Source: JBBPZA01 sp038199375 (GTDB lineage: Bacteria > Actinomycetota > Thermoleophilia > Solirubrobacterales > Solirubrobacteraceae). From it: 64,000 nt of DNA. Location: the NCBI GenBank assembly GCA_038199375.1, contig JBBPZA010000005.1, forward strand, positions 5,790 to 69,789. Direction: 5' to 3'. The notes beneath the pieces were generated by a model. It was not told where the DNA came from, ran no database searches, and was given only the letters and a program-made list of their open reading frames with translations. Both the position numbers and the translations under genes were made by a program. Positions 16,325 through 23,453 of the stretch are shown here, piece after piece; position 1 is the first letter of the stretch; the number at the start of each line of letters is the position of its first letter.

Positions 16325-17074
16325 GTGGGGCTAGCCATCCGCCACGACCCCGAGCGCGAGCGCAGCGAGCTTGCGGCCTACCTGGGCGACGCCTACGACG
16401 AGGGTCGGCTGCGGCACTGGCGCGAGCAGCTCGAGGAGGAGGTCGCGCGGGTGGGCGACGAGGCCACGCTCTATCGCACCTCGCAGGCCTACCTCTACAA
16501 CCTCGCGGCCTTCGCGATGACCGGCACCAAGGACCCCTATCTCTCAGAGCTCGGCCGGTCGGTCCCGCGCGGCGCACGCCTGCTCGACTACGGCTGCGGC
16601 ATCGGCTCGGACGGGCTCCTGCTGCTCGAGGCCGGCTACCGAGTGGAGTTCGCGGACTTCGAGAGCCCGAGCACCCGGTACCTGCGCTGGCGCCTCGAGC
16701 GCCGGTCGCTCGAGGCGGTGGTCCACGACCTCGACGCGGGACCGCCGCCCGGTGGCTATGACCTCGCGTTCGCCTTCGACGTGATCGAGCACGCCGATGA
16801 TCCGGAGAGCCTGCTCGGTCTGCTCGAGGCCCAGGCCGGACTGGTGCTCGTGAACTTCCTCGAGTCGGTCCCTGGCGAGACCGTCCTGCACCGCGAGCTA
16901 GACGTCTCGGCTCTCCTGGCCCGGATCTCCCGCCGCGGGCTGCGGCGCTACCGCCGCTACCACGGCCGTTCGCACCTCGTCCTCTACGACCCGCGGCCGG
17001 CCGGGGTCGCCGGCCGGCTGCGGTCAGGCGCCGTGCGGCTGCGCGGGTCGCGCGAGCACCGCCGCGTGCGGTGA
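16325..17074 (+). CDS. SAM-dependent methyltransferase
   Basis: 249 residues, GTG start. After a helical N-terminus (FAMTGTKDPYLSELGRSVP), motif I reads RLLDYGCGIGSDGLLLLEAG, strand 2 YRVEFADFESPSTRYLRWRL, motif IV YDLAFAFDVIEHADDPESLL. The chemistry is class I methylation; the substrate is not evident. It is divergent from the family-2 glycosyltransferase at 16304 (20 bp apart) and overlaps the next, convergent methyltransferase gene by 51 bp at its 3' end. Confidence 0.8.
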   Translation: MGLAIRHDPERERSELAAYLGDAYDEGRLRHWREQLEEEVARVGDEATLYRTSQAYLYNLAAFAMTGTKDPYLSELGRSVPRGARLLDYGCGIGSDGLLLLEAGYRVEFADFESPSTRYLRWRLERRSLEAVVHDLDAGPPPGGYDLAFAFDVIEHADDPESLLGLLEAQAGLVLVNFLESVPGETVLHRELDVSALLARISRRGLRRYRRYHGRSHLVLYDPRPAGVAGRLRSGAVRLRGSREHRRVR

Positions 17075-17872
17075 CCCGCGGCGCGCGCCGTAGAGGTACT
17101 CGCGGCCCGTGCGTGACATCAGCGTGCGCGGCCGCACCGGCGGGCGCGGGAAGCCGCCGCCCGGGGGCATGGAGATCCGGCGAGCGGGGGCGGCGAGCTC
17201 GAAGCCGGCCGCCTCGACGAGGCGGACGAGGCCGGCGAGGTTGGGCTTCCACCACCAAGGGCGCCCGACGCCGTCGAGATGGGCGACCGGCCGTCGGGGA
17301 TGGGCGATCGTCATCGGAAGATCGATCGCGTCGACGACGAGGAGCTCGCCCCGGCATATCGAGGCGGCCCGCTCGAGCGCGCGGACAGGGTCGCGCAGGT
17401 GGAGCAGGAGGCTGCCGAGGTAGACGAAGTCAAAGCGGCCGATCTCGTCGGGATCGAGGTCGTAGACGCTTCGCTCCAGGCGTTCGACCGAGGAGCCAAG
17501 CGCCTCGCGGGCGATCTCGAACCCGCGGCCGCCGTCCTTGCGCTCGTTCAGCGCTGCCAGGATCTCGTCGGTCGATCCCGCGGGCCAGTCCCAGCCCCGC
17601 GGGTCGAGCACGTCGACCGCCAGAACCTCCTCGGCGCCGCGCCGCTCCATCTCGAACGCCCAGAAGCCGTCGAAGGTCCCGACGTCGAGGCACCGGCGCC
17701 CTTGCAGCGAGGCGGGGATCGGGAGCGCGCGCGCGACGGGACGAGTGTCGAACCACCCGGGGGTCACGACGCCGGGCGCGAGCTCGAGCGTGTGGTACCA
17801 CTGACGCGAGTCGACCAGCTCGCGGAGGGCGGGCGCATCGCGCGCCGTCGAGGTCACCGAACCGTCGCCCAC
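17024..17872 (-). CDS. CmoB/DUF1698-type methyltransferase, paralogue 1 of 4
   Basis: 282 residues, GTG start. The family core is WYHTLELAPGVVTPGWFDTR near residue 25, then CLDVGTFDGFWAFEMERRGA and LAVDVLDPRGWDWP, FDFVYLGSLLLHLRDPVRAL. This is the signature of the CmoB-like group (W-Y-H-x-(I/L)-x-L, then D-x-G-(T/A)-x-D-G-F-W), whose founding member carboxymethylates tRNA wobble uridine. Three more copies lie at 29281, 30969 and 31820, all beside glycosyltransferases, so a sugar or glycan substrate is more likely here than tRNA. Confidence 0.78.
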   Translation of the reverse strand: MGDGSVTSTARDAPALRELVDSRQWYHTLELAPGVVTPGWFDTRPVARALPIPASLQGRRCLDVGTFDGFWAFEMERRGAEEVLAVDVLDPRGWDWPAGSTDEILAALNERKDGGRGFEIAREALGSSVERLERSVYDLDPDEIGRFDFVYLGSLLLHLRDPVRALERAASICRGELLVVDAIDLPMTIAHPRRPVAHLDGVGRPWWWKPNLAGLVRLVEAAGFELAAPARRISMPPGGGFPRPPVRPRTLMSRTGREYLYGARRGSPHAAVLARPAQPHGA

Positions 17873-17878
17873 TCGGCG

Positions 17879-17884
17879 AAGATA
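17879..17884 (-). promoter_or_regulatory. -10 box of paralogue 1, leaderless
   Basis: On the minus strand TATCTT ends 6 nt before the GTG at 17872, with no ribosome site between. Confidence 0.4.
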
Positions 17885-17903
17885 GCGCTTGCAGGCACCC
17901 GGT

Positions 17904-18872
17904 TCACCGGTGGCGCTCGAGCTCGGTGCGGGGCGCCAGGCCGGTCCGTGCGTGCAGGCGCGCCCAGCGAACGGCGCGCGAACGGGCGGGGGCGAAGCGG
18001 GCCGGGCGGATGCGGGCCGCCGGAGTCAGCGCGGCTGCTCGGCCGGCCGCTCCGGCGAGGTTGATCAGGGCGGCTGCGCGGGTGCGGGCCGGCCCGCGGC
18101 GGCGCAGCATCCAGGCGTAGGTCGCTCGCAGCCAGCGCTCCGTGCGTCCGTCGCCCCACGCCGCGGCGGTCGCCGCCGAGGCGTGATGGCGAACCCGGGC
18201 CGCCGGCTCGTAGCGCGTGCTCCAGCCCGCGCGGCGCAGACGCCATCCGAGGTCGAGGTCCTCGGCGTACATCCACTGCGCCTCGTCGAAGCCGCCCGCC
18301 TGCTCGAACGCCGCGCGGCGGACGAGGAGGAAGGCTCCGATCGCCCAGTCGACCTCCCGCGCCCGTTCGGGGTTCCAGCCGCCCTCGAGGCAGTGCCGGT
18401 CGGCCCATCGCGGGCTGAGCCACCCCGCGCCCAGGTTGAAGAGCGCAAGGAACGGGAGCGTGGGGAAGGCGTAGACCGAGTGCTGGGTCTCGCCGCCATC
18501 AAGCACGAGGCGCGGCGCGAGCACGCCCGCGCGCCCAAGTCGTCCGCCTGCCTCCAGGAGCGCGGCAAGCGCGCCCGGCTCGAGCTCGACGTCCGCGTTG
18601 GACGGGGCGATCCACGGCGTGGCGGTCCGCTCGGCCACCAGGTTGACCGCTCGTCCAAAGCCGAGGTTCTCGCCTGGCTCGATCAGCTGCGCCCACGGGT
18701 GGCGCTCGCGCACCAGAGCAACCGACCCGTCCGTCGAACCGTTGTCGACCACCCACGCCTCGGCGCGCCCCGCCCGCACGTCGGGCTCCAGCGAGCGCAG
18801 GCAGTGGTCCAGGAGCTCGCGCGTGTCGAAGGAGACGATCGCCACGGCGACCGCCGCGCCGGACCCAGGCAA
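17904..18872 (-). CDS. glycosyltransferase family 2, rhamnosyltransferase-like
   Basis: 322 residues if it starts at TTG 18872; a GTG at 18845 would remove nine. Motifs: AVAIVSFDTRELLDHCLRSL, AWVVDNGSTDGSVALVRERH, LGFGRAVNLVAERTATPWIA, NADVELEPGALAALL, and the WbbL-like EVDWAIGAFLLVRRAAFEQA with GGFDEAQWMYAEDLDLGWRL. This subgroup contains rhamnosyltransferases and galactofuranosyltransferases of cell-wall glycans. It is 28 bp downstream of the flippase gene on the same strand and probably in its operon. Confidence 0.86.
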   Translation of the reverse strand: MPGSGAAVAVAIVSFDTRELLDHCLRSLEPDVRAGRAEAWVVDNGSTDGSVALVRERHPWAQLIEPGENLGFGRAVNLVAERTATPWIAPSNADVELEPGALAALLEAGGRLGRAGVLAPRLVLDGGETQHSVYAFPTLPFLALFNLGAGWLSPRWADRHCLEGGWNPERAREVDWAIGAFLLVRRAAFEQAGGFDEAQWMYAEDLDLGWRLRRAGWSTRYEPAARVRHHASAATAAAWGDGRTERWLRATYAWMLRRRGPARTRAAALINLAGAAGRAAALTPAARIRPARFAPARSRAVRWARLHARTGLAPRTELERHR

Positions 18873-18899
18873 TGGGCTAGTGGACCCCGACGCGGACCA

Positions 18900-20423
18900 C
18901 TAGGTGACGCTCGCCGGTACCCGACGCCCGCCCCGCAGGTAGCGGGCGACCTCGCGAAGCAGGTCGCGCTCGAGCAGGATGGTGGCGACTGCCGTCACCG
19001 CGAGGTAGAGCGCCAGCTCGGCGACGGCGAGAGCCGGCGTGCGCCCGGAGCCCTCGACCAGGCGCAACGCGAGCACCGCGCCGGCCGCGGGGACCGTCGG
19101 AGCGATCGCCCGCACGAAGTGCCGGGCGATCTGGAGCCCGGGGAACAGCCGGGCGAGGTAGACGAACCGGGCGGCCAGCGTCACGATGATCACCGCTCCC
19201 ATCCCGGCCGCGTACCCGTCGAGCTCCCAGATGAGCAGACCGGGTAGGGCGAAGGCGAGGAAGGCGACCGTCGCGATCGCGGAGACGATCGCGATCGGCT
19301 TGGTCTCGCCCGCCGCCCGGAAGAAGGCCGTCCAGTTGAAGCCGATGTGGTTGGCGGCGGCGATCAGCCCGAAGGCCTCGATGAGGACTATCGCCGGCGC
19401 CCAGCGCTCACCGATCACGGAGTGGACGAGGTCGGCGGCGAACAGCGCGACGCCCACGCCGAAGGGAAAGCCCCACATCAGGGCCAGCCGGTTGGACTTG
19501 ACGAAGGACTCGAGCAGCAGGTCGCGCCGGTCGCGCACCGCGCAGATCGCCGGATAGAGCGTCGAGGTGACGATCTGATCGACTCGGTCGGTGTACAGGA
19601 CGATGGAGCTCGCCAGCGCGATGGCCCCCACCCCGGCCAGGCCGAGCACGTGGTCGCCGGCGAGGAGCGAAGCCTGCGCGGCGATGATCCCGCTTCCCCC
19701 CGCCACCAGCAGCGGCCACGAGAACCCGGCGTAGGAGCGCAACGTGCCCCGGTCATAGCGCAGGCGCAGGGGGTAGGGGGAGCCCCGGACGGCGGCCGCC
19801 GCCGAGGCCCACGATCCGGCCACGGCGCCGATCACCAGGCTCCAGTAGCCCGCGCCGGCTATCGCCAGGGCGACGGTCACCGCGAACGTGGTGATCGGGT
19901 CGATCGCCTCGAGCGTGCGCTGGCGGACGAAGTTCATGCGCCGGTAATGGACCCAGATCGCCGCCTGGAGGACGGCGGCGGGAAGCATGAGCAGGGTGAA
20001 GGCGGCCGGCGCGATCAGCTTGGGCTCGCCGTAGACGAGCGCCAGCACGGGAATGAGCGCCGCGACGACGATGCCGTAGGCCGCCGTGGAGATCAGCTCG
20101 AGGGTGAACGCACGCTGGAATGCGTGCTCCTGGTTTGAGTCTGACTGCTGGACGTACTTGTCGCTGATACCCACCTGCTTGAGCCAGCCCAGCGTTCCCA
20201 GCCCGATGACGATGATCCCCCAGACGCCGTAGTCGGCCGCGGTCAGCAACGCGGCGACGACGAAGCCCTTGAGCAGCCCCAGCGCGTTGAAGCCGATCAG
20301 GAAGGTCGCGTTGACCAGCGTGCCGCGCGCGGTCTGCTCGCGCAGCCCCCGGCCGGCCAGGTTCAGGCGGCCACCGAGGTCCTGTGGCGCCTGCTCCTCG
20401 GCTGTCGCCACCTGGTCGGCCAC
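18900..20423 (-). CDS. polysaccharide flippase (Wzx/MATE-like, RfbX family)
   Basis: 507 residues from GTG 20423, chosen because a TACGTT box ends 7 nt upstream; longer frames (ATG 20465 or 20477) would run into the divergent rpiB-like start. The protein has about 12-14 membrane segments, beginning TLVNATFLIGFNALGLLKGF and VVAALLTAADYGVWGIIVIG, and a typical polysaccharide_synt region (IPVLALVYGEPKLIAPAAFT). Such proteins move lipid-linked oligosaccharides across the membrane. It is the only flippase of the cluster seen in the window. Confidence 0.85.
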   Translation of the reverse strand: MADQVATAEEQAPQDLGGRLNLAGRGLREQTARGTLVNATFLIGFNALGLLKGFVVAALLTAADYGVWGIIVIGLGTLGWLKQVGISDKYVQQSDSNQEHAFQRAFTLELISTAAYGIVVAALIPVLALVYGEPKLIAPAAFTLLMLPAAVLQAAIWVHYRRMNFVRQRTLEAIDPITTFAVTVALAIAGAGYWSLVIGAVAGSWASAAAAVRGSPYPLRLRYDRGTLRSYAGFSWPLLVAGGSGIIAAQASLLAGDHVLGLAGVGAIALASSIVLYTDRVDQIVTSTLYPAICAVRDRRDLLLESFVKSNRLALMWGFPFGVGVALFAADLVHSVIGERWAPAIVLIEAFGLIAAANHIGFNWTAFFRAAGETKPIAIVSAIATVAFLAFALPGLLIWELDGYAAGMGAVIIVTLAARFVYLARLFPGLQIARHFVRAIAPTVPAAGAVLALRLVEGSGRTPALAVAELALYLAVTAVATILLERDLLREVARYLRGGRRVPASVT

Positions 20424-20430
20424 CGCGGCC

Positions 20431-20436
20431 AACGTA
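20431..20436 (-). promoter_or_regulatory. -10 box of the flippase gene, leaderless
   Basis: On the minus strand TACGTT ends 7 nt before the GTG at 20423. This spacing decides the start I chose. Confidence 0.4.
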
Positions 20437-20462
20437 GCACCCGGCCAGGCCCTTCCCGCTGC

Positions 20463-20468
20463 CATACT
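20463..20468 (+). promoter_or_regulatory. -10 box of the rpiB-like gene, leaderless
   Basis: CATACT ends 7 nt before the ATG at 20476; no ribosome site precedes it. Confidence 0.35.
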
Positions 20469-20475
20469 CGGTCCC

Positions 20476-20937
20476 ATGAAGATCGCCGTCGCCGCGGACG
20501 AGCGCACAGGCATTGCCGCGCTGGTGGCCGACGAGCTTCGCCGCCGCGGCCACGAGCCGCTGCTCCACGGAGCGCTCTGCGACGGCGAGCGCGACGACTG
20601 GGCGTGGGCGAGCGAGGCCGCCTCGCGCGACGTGGTGGAGGGCCGCGCCGATCAGGCGGTCGTGTGCTGCTGGACCGGGACGGGCGCCTCGATCGCCGCC
20701 AACAAGGTCGCCGGGGTCCGCGCGGCCCTGTGCGTCGACGCCGCCACCGCCGACGGTGCGCGCCGCTGGAACGACGCCAACGTGCTCGCGCTCAGCCTGC
20801 GCTCGACCTCCGAGGCGCAGCTCACCGAGATCCTGGACGCCTGGTTCACCGGCGAGCCCAGCTCGGAGGCGCAGGACGTGGCCAACGTGGAGCACGTCAC
20901 CGCGATCGAACGGGACGCTACGAGCAGACCGCGATGA
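20476..20937 (+). CDS. rpiB: RpiB/LacA/LacB-family sugar-phosphate isomerase
   Basis: 153 residues. MKIAVAADERTGIAALVADE and the active-site loop VVCCWTGTGASIAANKVAGV are diagnostic; the catalytic thiol is Cys64 or Cys65 in the C-W-T-G-T-G form seen in actinobacterial members instead of C-G-T-G-I-G. VRAALCVDAATADGARRWND completes the phosphate site. The family interconverts ribose 5-phosphate and ribulose 5-phosphate or related aldose/ketose phosphates. Its place in a glycan cluster may indicate a role in sugar precursor supply. Its 3' end overlaps the next convergent gene by 20 bp. Confidence 0.85.
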   Translation: MKIAVAADERTGIAALVADELRRRGHEPLLHGALCDGERDDWAWASEAASRDVVEGRADQAVVCCWTGTGASIAANKVAGVRAALCVDAATADGARRWNDANVLALSLRSTSEAQLTEILDAWFTGEPSSEAQDVANVEHVTAIERDATSRPR

Positions 20938-21667
20938 GGTCGAGGCCGGTTTCGAGCCCGTCCTCTCCCACCGTGAAGTCCTCGCGGGTGATCGCCGCCG
21001 CGCGCGGGTCCTCGCTCGCCCGCGCCCGCGTCAGCGCCGCGTCGTAAAGCCACTGCCGGGCGCGCCGGGGCACCGCCCGGCGCACGCGAAGCGGGTCGCG
21101 GCGCAGGAGGGCGTCGAGCCGGTCGCCTTCCCGCGCGACGAGCTCGAGATAGCGCTCGGAGCCGAAGAGCCCGTAGAGCTCGACCGACTCGAAGAACCCA
21201 GAGCACAGCGCCCGCAGCTGCGCCGGGTCGTACTCGACGTAGTGATAGGGGTCCACGATCTCGTCCGGGCGGGCAAAGGTCAGCCGGTTCGGGGTGACCA
21301 GAACGACGACCCCGGCCGGCCGCACGACGCGCACGACCTCGGCCAGCACCCGCCCGGGGTCCGGGACGTGCTCGATCGACTGGACGGCGAGCACCGACGC
21401 GAAGCGGCCGTCCTCGAAGGGCAGGTCGCGCATGTCGGCCACGTGGGTCTCGCGGTCCTGGCCGGCGAGCGCGGCGGGATCGAGGTCGACTCCGACGGTC
21501 TCACGGGGAGCGAGCAGCCGGTGGCTGTGGCCGACCCCGCACCCGAGGTCGAGCACGGAGCTCTCCTCCGGCAGGAAGCGCGCGCACTGCTCGTAGGCGG
21601 CGACGTGGCGCTGCCAGGTCGGGTTGAACCCGCCGGCGTGGGTGCTGACCCGCTCGCCGGTGATCAC
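20918..21667 (-). CDS. SAM-dependent methyltransferase (Methyltransf_11)
   Basis: 249 residues. VLDLGCGVGHSHRLLAPRET (motif I), VGVDLDPAAL (strand 2), FASVLAVQSIEHVPDPGRVL (motif IV) and VVRPAGVVVLVTPNRLTFAR are standard for small-molecule and glycan methyltransferases. Its start overlaps the stop of the upstream family-2 glycosyltransferase by 4 bp, so the two are translationally coupled, and with the methyltransferase at 22451 they form a three-gene operon. Confidence 0.85.
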   Translation of the reverse strand: MITGERVSTHAGGFNPTWQRHVAAYEQCARFLPEESSVLDLGCGVGHSHRLLAPRETVGVDLDPAALAGQDRETHVADMRDLPFEDGRFASVLAVQSIEHVPDPGRVLAEVVRVVRPAGVVVLVTPNRLTFARPDEIVDPYHYVEYDPAQLRALCSGFFESVELYGLFGSERYLELVAREGDRLDALLRRDPLRVRRAVPRRARQWLYDAALTRARASEDPRAAAITREDFTVGEDGLETGLDLIAVCS

Positions 21668-22458
21668 GGCCGGTACTTACGCGAGCGCCAGACGCCGCGG
21701 CGGTGCAGCGCGAGCCGGCCGGCCGCCCACAGCGTCTTGACCGCGTAGACCGAGGCCGACCGGATCCCGATCGAGGAGGCGTCGTCGAAGTAGCGCGAGG
21801 CCGCGGGCACCTCGGCGATGCGAAAGCCGAAGTGGGCCGCCTGCATGAGCATCTCGGAGTCGAAGCTGAAGTCGATCGCGTTGCGCAGGAACGGCACGGT
21901 GAGCAGCAGCTCGCGCGAGTATGCGCGGTAGCCCGTATGCAGCTCGGAGAGCTCGGTGCCGAGCACCCGGTTCTCGATCGTCGTCAGCCCGCGGTTGGCG
22001 GCGATCTTGTACCAGGGCATCCCGCCGGCCCTGGCCATCCCGGGAGCCCCGAAGCGCGAGCCGAGCACGAGGTCGGCCTCGCCGCGAAGGATCGGCTCGA
22101 TGAGCTTGGGGATGAGGTTCGGCTCGTACTGGCCGTCGGGATGGAGCATCACCACGACGTCCGCGCCGCGCTGGAGCGCCTCGAGGTAGCAGGTCTTCTG
22201 GTTTCCGCCGTAGCCGACGTTGTGCGGGTGCCAGATGAGATGCAGGGGGAGGCTGCGGGCGAGCGCGACGGTCTCGTCGGAGGAGGAGTCGTCTACGAGC
22301 AGCACCTCGTCGACCCACGTGCGCGGGATGGCCGAGACGGTGCGCTCGAGCGTCTTGGCCGCGTTGTAGGCGGGCATCACCACGACGACCTTGGCGTTCC
22401 CTCGCTCGGGGGTCGGCGCCGGTGCGGGCGACTGCACGGACTGCACGGCCTCAGCCAC
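21664..22458 (-). CDS. glycosyltransferase family 2, DPM1/polyprenyl-phosphate type
   Basis: About 264 residues from GTG 22458, which overlaps the end of the upstream gene by 8 bp (an ATG at 22473 is the alternative). Motifs: KVVVVMPAYNAAKTLERTVS, VDEVLLVDDSSSDETVALAR, HNVGYGGNQKTCYLEALQRG, VVVMLHPDGQYEPNLIPKLI (the DGQ acidic motif of dolichol-phosphate mannosyltransferases) and LGSRFG. There are no C-terminal membrane helices. It likely charges a polyprenyl phosphate with a sugar. That would fit the polytopic GT-C-like protein encoded nearby, which would need such a donor. Confidence 0.88.
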   Translation of the reverse strand: MAEAVQSVQSPAPAPTPERGNAKVVVVMPAYNAAKTLERTVSAIPRTWVDEVLLVDDSSSDETVALARSLPLHLIWHPHNVGYGGNQKTCYLEALQRGADVVVMLHPDGQYEPNLIPKLIEPILRGEADLVLGSRFGAPGMARAGGMPWYKIAANRGLTTIENRVLGTELSELHTGYRAYSRELLLTVPFLRNAIDFSFDSEMLMQAAHFGFRIAEVPAASRYFDDASSIGIRSASVYAVKTLWAAGRLALHRRGVWRSRKYRP

Positions 22459-23392
22459 GGCGCGCCTCCACATAGACGGTGCCGCCGTGTCCTGCCGCGG
22501 CCTCCGCGAGCGCGAGGGCCGCGGCCAGAGGAAGGAGGAGCAGCGCCGCGGCGAGCGTTGCCGCGCGGACGGCGCCGCTCGTCGCCTTGCGCCGCGCGGC
22601 CGGGCGGCGGATGGCGTCGTAGAGGTCGAGCCCGCCGGGCAGCGTGCCCACGAGGCCGTGCAGCCACCCGAAGACCACCTGCCCCCCGCGCAGGTGGCTG
22701 ACCCGCTCGACCGTCAACCCGAGCTCGCGCAGGCGCGCGACGAGCGCGGGCAGCGGGAGGTGCACGAGATGGCGAGGGAGGTCGAGGCCGAGCCACCGCT
22801 CGCCGAAGGCCCGGGCCTGGACGCTCGCCGCGTTGGGTACCGCCACGATCAGCACGCCGCCGGGCTCAAGCAGCGCCCCTGCTCGCTCGAGGTACTCCGC
22901 GGGACTGCGCAGGTGCTCCAGGGAGTGCCAGAAGACCACCGCGGCGAAGGGCTCGTCGATCTCGTCGATCTCGACCAGGCGAACGCCGGGGCGCTCGTTC
23001 GCCTGCCTTGGCGACCCGGCGCCGGCGGGCCGCTCGAGGCCGACGGCGCCGCGTCCCCGGGCGCGCAGGGCGTCGAGCAGCGCGCCGTCGCCGGCGCCCA
23101 CGTCGAGCACGGCGCCCGCCGGGGCGATTCGGTCGATGCGTCGCGCCAGCCGACCGCGGCTCCAGCGAAGCAGGGCGTCCCCCGCCCCCGCGAAGCGACC
23201 GTCCGCGGGCCGGTACCAGCCGGCGTAGGCGTGGTCGAGATCATCTTCCGAGGGCCACGGGGCGGTGGTGGATGCACCGCAGGCATCGCACTCGACGACT
23301 CCCGCGACGCGCTCGCTTCCGAGCTCGAGCCCGGCGCCGCACCACGCGCACCGGAGCGCCGCACCAAGGGCGTTCTGGCGGGTTGCTACCAC
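22451..23392 (-). CDS. SAM-dependent methyltransferase with zinc ribbon and C-terminal membrane helix
   Basis: 313 residues from GTG 23392. An N-terminal ribbon has Cys pairs CAWCGAG and CDACGAS; the fold follows with AVLDVGAGDGALLDALRARG, EPFAAVVFWHSLEHLRSPAE and LLEPGGVLIVAVPNAASVQA. The C-terminus has one or two hydrophobic segments (AATLAAALLLLPLAAALALA), which would anchor the enzyme at the membrane. Zinc-ribbon methyltransferases of this layout occur in polysaccharide loci and often act on lipid-linked sugars. It is the first gene of a three-gene operon and is divergent from the polytopic protein at 23454. Confidence 0.82.
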   Translation of the reverse strand: MVATRQNALGAALRCAWCGAGLELGSERVAGVVECDACGASTTAPWPSEDDLDHAYAGWYRPADGRFAGAGDALLRWSRGRLARRIDRIAPAGAVLDVGAGDGALLDALRARGRGAVGLERPAGAGSPRQANERPGVRLVEIDEIDEPFAAVVFWHSLEHLRSPAEYLERAGALLEPGGVLIVAVPNAASVQARAFGERWLGLDLPRHLVHLPLPALVARLRELGLTVERVSHLRGGQVVFGWLHGLVGTLPGGLDLYDAIRRPAARRKATSGAVRAATLAAALLLLPLAAALALAEAAAGHGGTVYVEARRG

Positions 23393-23453
23393 GCGGGGAG
23401 CTTCGCAAGTCTGGGCCGGAGCCGCGCCGCGATGTGCCACTCTGCCCGCCGGC

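Noticed and set aside
16305..17357. Long N-terminal extension of the family-2 glycosyltransferase frame
   Set aside because: Arg/Pro-rich sequence antisense to a methyltransferase; the true start is ATG 16304.
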